A stretch of 64,000 nt of DNA from Nicotiana tabacum (lineage: Eukaryota > Streptophyta > Magnoliopsida > Solanales > Solanaceae): positions 105,946,108-106,010,107 of the forward strand of contig NC_134081.1 in NCBI RefSeq assembly GCF_000715075.1, written 5' to 3'. Below the pieces are notes generated by a model. The model was not told where the DNA came from. It did not search any database and saw only the letters and a list, made by a program, of their open reading frames with translations. Both the position numbers and the translations under genes were made by a program. Within the stretch, counting starts at the first letter, position 1. The number at the start of each line of letters is the position of its first letter. Shown in pieces: positions 57,386 to 64,000 of the stretch.

Positions 57386-58774
57386 CATATACTACCAATA
57401 CTGAAGTAACTTTGAGATGTGGCTTAACCGCTTGAGTGCGTTAACATTTCTTAAATATTTTTTGAGGTAACGCAGCAAATTCAAAAAAATTGTACTTTGT
57501 ATTCGACAACAAACTATTTAAGATGGACTCGCAAGAAAGAAAGCGAGACTAAGATTTTATTTTTCATAGTAATGACAAAGAACTTTTACCAAACTTGAAA
57601 TTTGATAATTTTTTAAGTCTAAAATATTGTTTTCTTGTACAAAGAAGTTCACCAAACTACAATTTGATCAAATTATAAAATAGGTTTTGGTCATAATTAT
57701 CTCGATGACATAAATTTTAGTGTTGACTACTGTAATTTTTTTAAAAAAAATTATACACCTGAGATTCACCTAACTCTTCTTCCATTGTACCTCATACCCA
57801 AACCAATCATATAAAATCAGTTTGAACTGTTTAGAAAAAACTTGGCCTGTCTCAACCTTAAAAATTAATTTATGACAGAAATATTTTGTGGTCACTTACA
57901 ATTTAAATAGAAGAAAATAATATTTTAAGATTTTTTGTGTGTTATTTTCAATTTTCTTATACGTAAAAATAAAAATTTCTTATAAAAAAGCATAAAACTA
58001 AAAATAAATGTCGGTGAAAATTATCGAGAACTATATAAAGTGATAACTTTTATTTCCTCAACTAATATGGAATACTTATACAGACACGTCACAGTCCCCA
58101 TACAATTTATTTTTCCATAAATATGAGAAACTATGGAATCTATTTGACCTTTGTCTGTGGGGCTTTACAACGTTATACTATATACACTTGTACTTTTGTT
58201 TGGTGGTGACCCTACTGAGTGCAGAGCAAACCGTGTGTATTTTTTGTTGGATTCTGGTAATGGAATTAATTGTGCATTGTGTGTAAAATCGACTGGTCTG
58301 ATTTTTTTTATAAAAAATTTCTCACAAATAATTTTTAAAATTCGTAGAAGCTTAAAAAGAGGAGCGACAATTATCAGACAACGTTTTTGTATTGCATAAA
58401 TTGTTTTCTCAAAAATAATTCTCCGAAAAGGTTTTCCAAAAATATATTCCAATCCCCACTTTATAAGTTTGATTTCAGGAAAGGTGTAATGCCGTTTTTA
58501 TACAAGTTTTATAATTTAAAAATAGAAATCATATGAAAATCATACGAAAAGAGGCAATTATTATTGTAGATTATTTTGAAAACTAAGTAATATAGTCCGT
58601 GATCTTTGTCCTGATTGTTTTTTTCCCCTAGTGTTGCTTATCTTTTTTTTTTCTTCTTTAGCAAAGTATCATTTGCAACTCTGCTTCAAGGTAAGAGCTT
58701 TGGATGTGTTTTGTTCGGATGTGATTGTTATCCAGTGAGTTGGGCTTGAGCCCATCTAGCCATTTGCATTGTAA
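57386..58774. other. AT-rich intergenic stretch without a supported gene
   Basis: Overlapping short open frames on both strands at 58151-58452 have no recognisable motif and no promoter; they were not called. No repeat boundary was found. Confidence 0.5.
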
Positions 58775-59215
58775 AAATGACATCAGGTAGCCACTTTAAA
58801 GGAGGATTCAAAAATAGCCAGATTTACAAGTAATAATTGAAAAATAATCACAGCTTGAAATTTAGCCACTTTTCATGTAAAGATAAATATGAACGAAAAC
58901 ACTATTCAAAATTCGGAAAATATTTCAGCATAATATACTGGACTTCCAGCATAGTATACTAGAGTTCCAGTATAATATACTGATCCAGCATATCCAGCAT
59001 ACACAAGTGCTCCAATCTCCAGTATATTATGCTGGAACTTTTCGTGTGTTGGGTTCCAGCATAATATGCTGGAAGTTCATACACAGGTGCACCAATCTCT
59101 AGTATATTATGCAGGAACTTTCCGTGTTGCAGCTAGTGGCTATTTTTTAATGACTTTGCAAACACTGGTTATTTTTCAATTACCTGTTCGAAAACTAGCT
59201 AGCACATGCTATTTT
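58775..59215. mobile_element. MITE with palindromic ccagcataatatactgg-type subrepeats
   Basis: The outer arms share inverted segments (aagtaataattgaaaaataa at left, ggttatttttcaattacctg at right). The centre has about eight copies of a 17-bp near-palindrome of the type ccagtatattatgctgg at 58929-59115, in both orientations. The whole is likely to fold into a multi-stem structure. Boundaries are approximate and no target duplication was resolved. Confidence 0.65.
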
Positions 59216-59739
59216 CACCTACTATTTAGGAATTAACTAATGTATCTTGAATTTTTAGTTTTCAGTTCAATCTTTTGGAGCACAAATGTCCTGAATTGTC
59301 CTGAAATTAATATTTTTAGTTCAATATTTCAAGATAAAATAAGTATTGGCTAATTCCTAAATAATAGCCCTAAGAATAGCTGTTTGTATACTTCCCCATT
59401 TCCATTTTGAAATGGGTCAAGAAATGCCGCCCGATACCACTCTAATGTACATTTATTATAGAGAATATTAAAGCACGAGACTAGATTGTGTGGAATTGCT
59501 GTTTATGTGTTGTAGGCGTGTAACTGTGAAAAAAATGCCAATGTATGAATGAAATAACTCTCTAATCCGTGAATACTAGGTACTCCGTTTGGTCTTGAAG
59601 AGGCAATAACCATTGATTATTTTGCACTAAACGACCAGAAATCATGTACAAAAGGTGATTCTCTAGTTGGTTAATTGTTCTCTTTCCCCGCGAAAAGGGC
59701 TCATCGGCGGGAAATTACATCGTAAAATAAAATGTAAAG

Positions 59740-59776
<37 letters not shown>

Positions 59777-60711
59777 TCCCCTTGATTTTTTCACATATTT
59801 AAATTTTTTTATTTCTTAACCCCCTGTAAAAATTTCGGTTCCGCCGCTACCCCAAAACCAGCACACACATAGTGATGTTATTTACGACACATAACGTGAA
59901 ATAGCTTGTAAAATATATTAAGCTTATTATTTGCTTAATATACATGCTCTACACACATGTATAGGTTTCACATTTCAATATATGAATCTTGAGAGTTATA
60001 AATTAGATCATGGAACCTACATAGGTGTAGATATATAACATAGAAGCTAGCGCTTTTTCTTAATTTAAGTCACTATAAGCAAATAATAATGCTTATCTTT
60101 CTCATTTCTATAATTATTTGAAGAAAGCCAAAGGCATCATTATGTCAAGAAATATGAGGAAAATCTATGCAACTTAGTCAAAAACCAAAGCATGCGAGAT
60201 ACGCATATATGATATATGATTGGAGTTGTACTACGTGATGAATTGTCACTAAAATTTAAAAATTGTACTGGAAGTTAGTTTTCACACCCTAAAACTGGCA
60301 ACGGGGGAAAAAACCATTGAACATGTCACAAATGAAACAACTATATATTTTATTTTTTACTCCATGTTGGTCAATAATTGTGACTGGAAGTTAGGTATCC
60401 ATTTACTTTTTGTTTGATTGAAAAATATTTTCCATTGAATTTAAACTTTCTATCCACTTTACAGATCATTTCTCTGGCTTATCGCGGTTGATATACTAAC
60501 TAAAGAAACTTTGCATTTACTGAGTAAATGTCGTACTTCTTCCTTTGGTACAGCACTTGAAATCTTTTCAATACTATCCACAAATCACAATACTAACAGT
60601 TTTATTCGGGGACCATATTTGGTAACATCCCGTCACATGACAGCACTACTTATATTTGAACGGTTAACTTTTTTTCACCCTCAATTTTTCAAACATATAC
60701 TAATACTCTGG
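59216..60711. other. AT-rich intergenic stretch with a microsatellite and a MITE end
   Basis: A (TA)n tract occupies 59741-59773. At 59800-59850 the sequence taaccccctgtaaaaatttcggttccgccg looks like one end of another hAT-type MITE whose left half is lost. No gene was recognised. Confidence 0.55.
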
Positions 60712-60898
60712 AGGGCGGAGCTAGAAGCCAAAGTACGAGTTTGGTCGCACCCAATAACTATTAGTCAAACTTTGTATTTTTATTAAGAAATTTATTAAAT
60801 ATATACAAAAATAAAATTCATAACTCAGTTACTAATATCGTATGTCGTTGTCCTAGAATTTGAAACCCATAAAATTCAAATCCTGGCTCCGATCTCTG
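60712..60898. mobile_element. Probable hAT-type MITE
   Basis: The left end gagggcggagctagaag and the right end aatcctggctccgatctc are imperfect inverted repeats; the interior is AT-rich with gaaacccataaaattc, like the family at 56855. The target duplication is unclear. Confidence 0.55.
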
Positions 60899-61317
60899 AG
60901 CATATGATAATCATATTTTTTCCACTAGCTAAAAAAGAAAAGAAAATAATGAACTTTGACTACTTTTTCATAATTTCTCATTAAATCGAATGAATGAAAT
61001 TAGTAAAAATCATCCTTCTCCATGCTAATTAATTGGAGTATCAAGAACAAATCCGTTTCTAATATTTCTCTCATAATTATGGAAGTTATATAAAATTAAG
61101 TGACAAAGCATATGTTTAATACGCCATAGACCTTTGTCCCCAGCGGTGCCTAAAAAAACTACCAAATAATTTTAACGATACTGTTACATAATAAAGTATT
61201 CAATACTAAAGCAGGCTAAGCTAGTTGACTAGCTAGAGTGAATATTTTCATGTGCAGCCAACTTCACCATATAAAACTTGACATGAAATCACCTATAGTT
61301 TATAAATTATAGATACA

Positions 61318-61487
61318 GTGAAACATCTCTATAACAGTCTCGTTTGTTCCAAATATTTTTGGATCTTATAGTGAACTGTTGTTATAGAGAATATATATTA
61401 TAACATAATGAAAATTGATTCCGAAAAATTTGAATTTTATAATGAAGCGTTGTTATATATGGATGGTGTTATATAGAGGTCTAACCA
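61318..61487. mobile_element. MITE with ends gtgaaacatctctataaca / tgttatatagaggtctaac
   Basis: The terminal inverted repeats are about 19 bp with a few mismatches, and internal short repeats gttatagaga/tctataac occur on both arms. The family is common in dicots; the superfamily could not be assigned because the target duplication was not resolved. Confidence 0.65.
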
Positions 61488-61527
61488 TAGGAGGTAATGT
61501 AGGCGCTAAAATAAAACGGGTATAATT

Positions 61528-61631
61528 GACTAATATCAAATAGAAAATTTTCAACAAAATATTGTAGATATATAGATATCGACTAATATCAAATAGAAAA
61601 TTTTCAACAAAATATTGTAGATATATAGATA
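61528..61631. repeat. Perfect tandem duplication of about 51-53 bp
   Basis: Units 61528-61580 and 61581-61631 are identical over the first 51 bp (starting gactaatatcaaatagaaa). The lack of differences suggests a recent event or an assembly artefact. Confidence 0.93.
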
Positions 61632-62651
61632 AGATTTTTCACAGAAAGGGCAGCATAAATCCCTCCCCCCACCCTTCCCCCCCAAATTTTGGTGTTTGAG
61701 CTATCAACACTCTAAATTTTTGAAGCGCTCTTATGAAAAGCTTTCGAGCATCCCCAACAAAAAAAAAATATGAAAACAAATTTAGAGGAGCTTTTAAAAA
61801 GTATACATTGCCCCTTTATTTAATTATATTTGATCAGAAGATGAATCCTTAATGATGTGGCATGCCCACAACTTCCTGACGTTGAGAAAGAAGGTTGCAT
61901 TCACATTAGTATGTCACACATAATTCCTATGAGGTAGCTGTATACCGGTAAAATTGAGGCTAGGGAGTACCCCGATTTCTCGGTGAGGCAAACGAAGCAA
62001 GGACATAACTGCAGGGAATCAGAATCGAAGCCAGGAGCCTCTCGCATCAAGGCACAAGCAAAACACCTACCCTTGGAGCCATCGAGACCGCGCCATCCGG
62101 GCCCGGTTCGAGTTGCAAGACCTCGGAGAGCATTACCGAACGACCACGCACGATTAACAAAGGGGCGTGATATCCGTGTCCAACCGGATATCACGGCGTG
62201 AATCTCGACTCGTATCAGCGACATATTAGTAATTAGCAAAAAGGAAGATTTTTACCTTTTTAGAATTGTACTTAGGGTAAAACTCCCCTACTATATAAAG
62301 GGGAAGCTGATTATTCATTAAATATATTGTAACACGCATATCAAGACAATATACATTTATTTTCTCTACTTCCAAAGATCATTCTAAGTACATTTGTTTT
62401 CTCTACTTTTAAAGATCATTCTAAGTTCTTGATTTTACTCATAGTTCTTCATAAGTGTTTGGTACCGAATCGAAGGCAGGCTAAGTGCTTGGATCATAAC
62501 CGAGCCTAAACTCGGTACTACTACTAGTTTGACTATTTATTCTATCTTTAATTTGCTCATCTAACGATGTTCAATCACTTGTATTGAATTAGTCCATATA
62601 TCCTCAAAACGCGTATAAATTCAATTGTTATCCATTTTTAAGGGTAAACGG

Positions 62652-62670
62652 TTTGGCGCCCACCATGGAG
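62652..62670 (+). other. Primer-binding site of the second Tat-lineage element
   Basis: The plus strand reads TTTGGCGCCCACCATGGAG, matching the site at 3226-3208 in 16 of 19 positions. Confidence 0.75.
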
Positions 62671-62763
62671 CTAAGGATAATAGTAGTAATTTGATACAAA
62701 TTTTCATAACACACTCTGTTTTATGCTTGTTCTTTAAGATTTTAATTTCAGGTCAACTTAAGA

Positions 62764-63900
62764 ATGCCAAACTCTCAATCTGCTCACTTGAATGTTGATG
62801 CTAAGTCTGGCCACTATGGCGAAAACAACAATATAGTACCTAGCAACGAGGTGCCCCTTGCTGACCCTAACGGAGTCTGAGTTGCGGACCAAATTGATGC
62901 TAACTCACATGTGGCCATTGATGCAAACCTGCCGACCGACCCCGAGAACAACATTTGCAGAGGAGCTCGATCAACAGTTCGAGGTACACACGACGGTGAA
63001 GGTGACAAGATCAATCTTCGAGTGATCTTCGAAATTTTACAAGCTCAACAGGCGGCGATAGCCTAGCTGTAGAACCAAATCCGTGCCCCCAACAGAATCG
63101 AGCTCAAACCATCCCGGGAAAATACCCGAAGAAATAAACAAGTCACGGAAAGGCTGGGTGAAGTTGAGCCCAGGACCAACCCCGAAATAATAAATATGCT
63201 TGAGGAACTGACAAAGTGAGTGGAATCGGGGGAGAAGAGAATTGAGGCTAACGACAAAAAAATGAAGACCTATAACTCTAGAGTAGATCAAATCCCAAGA
63301 GCGCCCCAGATATTGAAAGGCATGTACTCCAAGAAATTTGTCCAAAAGCCTTTCCCCCCGAGCACGACACCGAAGTCAATCCCGAAGAAGTTTCGTATGC
63401 CCGAAATTCTTAATTATAATAGAACCACATATCCAAATGAACACGTGACCGTGTGCCATCAAGAGAAACAACTTAGAAGATGATGAAATTGAGTAGATTT
63501 TGGTGAAAAGATTCAGAGAAACCCTATCAAAAAGAGCAATGATATGATATCACCACTTACCACATAATTCTATTGATTTATTTGCTATGCTTGTAGATGC
63601 CTTTGTAAAAGCGCACGCCGGAGCCATCAAGGTCGAGACCAGAAAATCGGAACTTTTCAAAGTAAAACAAAGAGATAACGAAATGCTCAGGGAATTCATG
63701 TAGGGTATTCGTGTCGAGGTTTCAAATGGAATGAATGGACCTGCCTCTGATTGCGGACGCTTGGGCCGTTCAGGCGGTCACTCAAGGACTCAACCCCCAA
63801 AGCTCCTTGGCTTCACAACAGCTGAATCAGAATTTGATAGAATATCCGACGGTAACTTGGGCCGACATCCATAACAGGTACTAATAAAAAACCAAAGTCG
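62764..63900 (+). pseudogene. gag remnant of the second Tat-lineage element
   Basis: It opens with MPNSQSAHLNVDAKSGHYGE about 95 nt after the primer site, then passes through at least five stops. Conserved pieces are RAPQILKGMYSKKFVQ, KKFRMPEILNYN, LPHNSIDLFAMLVDAFVKAH and AGAIKVETRKSELFK, which belong to the retrotransposon gag core. The translation then decays toward the window edge. Confidence 0.85.
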
Positions 63901-64000
63901 AGGATGATCAGATCGGGGCCCCCTGCGGGTCCGATTATCCCATCAGAACTAATGACAGGTCTAAGAGAGTCATCGATCATGAATCAAGATCGAATAGGGA

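Larger units (their letters stand above)
61912..64000 (+). mobile_element. Ty3/Gypsy LTR retrotransposon, Tat lineage, decayed, truncated by window edge
   Basis: A probable LTR (about 61912-62645, TATATAAA box at 62292-62299) is followed by a primer-binding site and a gag region homologous to that of the element at 1-3792, but on the plus strand. Gag carries several stops, so it is dead. The LTR start is a guess based on tgtcacacataattcc; protease, RT, integrase and the 3' LTR would be to the right. Confidence 0.85.

Noticed and set aside
58151..58452. Overlapping open frames on both strands of 80-95 codons
   Set aside because: AT-rich, no start context, no homology recognised, each the complement of the other; chance open frames.

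Overview
This is a nuclear plant window, almost certainly from a Solanaceae genome and plausibly Nicotiana. That call rests on spliceosomal introns, TS-family SINEs with (TTG)n tails, an RTE LINE sharing that tail, Ty3/Gypsy and Ty1/Copia elements, Stowaway and hAT MITEs, and plant-type protein-coding genes. The species is inferred; no diagnostic marker is present. No bacterial-style operon, CRISPR array or phage is seen. I found no clearly new biological system; the unusual points are gene-structure anomalies and well-dated nested insertions.

Layout. 1-3792: a decayed Tat-lineage Gypsy element on the minus strand, cut by the window edge. 4017-4109: an intron-containing tRNA-Tyr(GTA) gene on the minus strand. 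4918-5303: an hAT-type MITE. 5476-15388: a Copia element with a 5-bp target duplication, interrupted by a 6.65-kb non-autonomous LTR element (7040-13692, duplication atatg), one LTR of which holds a 700-bp MITE. The Copia 3' LTR ends about 150 bp upstream of, and in the same direction as, a four-exon gene for a small probable mitochondrial membrane protein (15538-19058). Convergent to it is a minus-strand gene for a membrane-anchored coiled-coil protein (20000-22684), whose first splice donor appears to be lost in a triple microsatellite.

23238-40419 is repeat country: a truncated RTE LINE, a Stowaway MITE, and a 13.4-kb Tekay/Del-type chromovirus (26298-39700, minus strand) interrupted by a 4.26-kb solo LTR with duplication tatat.

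40660-47860 holds two tandem plus-strand paralogues of a stand-alone formiminotransferase (the N-terminal half of animal FTCD). Both keep the catalytic His context; the second is closer to the usual plant form. 48697-55196 on the minus strand is a GT14-family (GlcAT14-like) Golgi glycosyltransferase gene with a 4.7-kb first intron containing a dimeric TS SINE, and a GC-AG third intron. 56.1-61.9 kb is AT-rich intergenic DNA with several MITEs, and 61.9 kb to the end is a second decayed Tat element in the opposite orientation to the first.

The host genes (mitochondrial protein, coiled-coil protein, two formiminotransferases, glycosyltransferase, tRNA-Tyr) have no evident joint pathway; they are independent loci separated by transposon blocks, apart from the formiminotransferase tandem pair.
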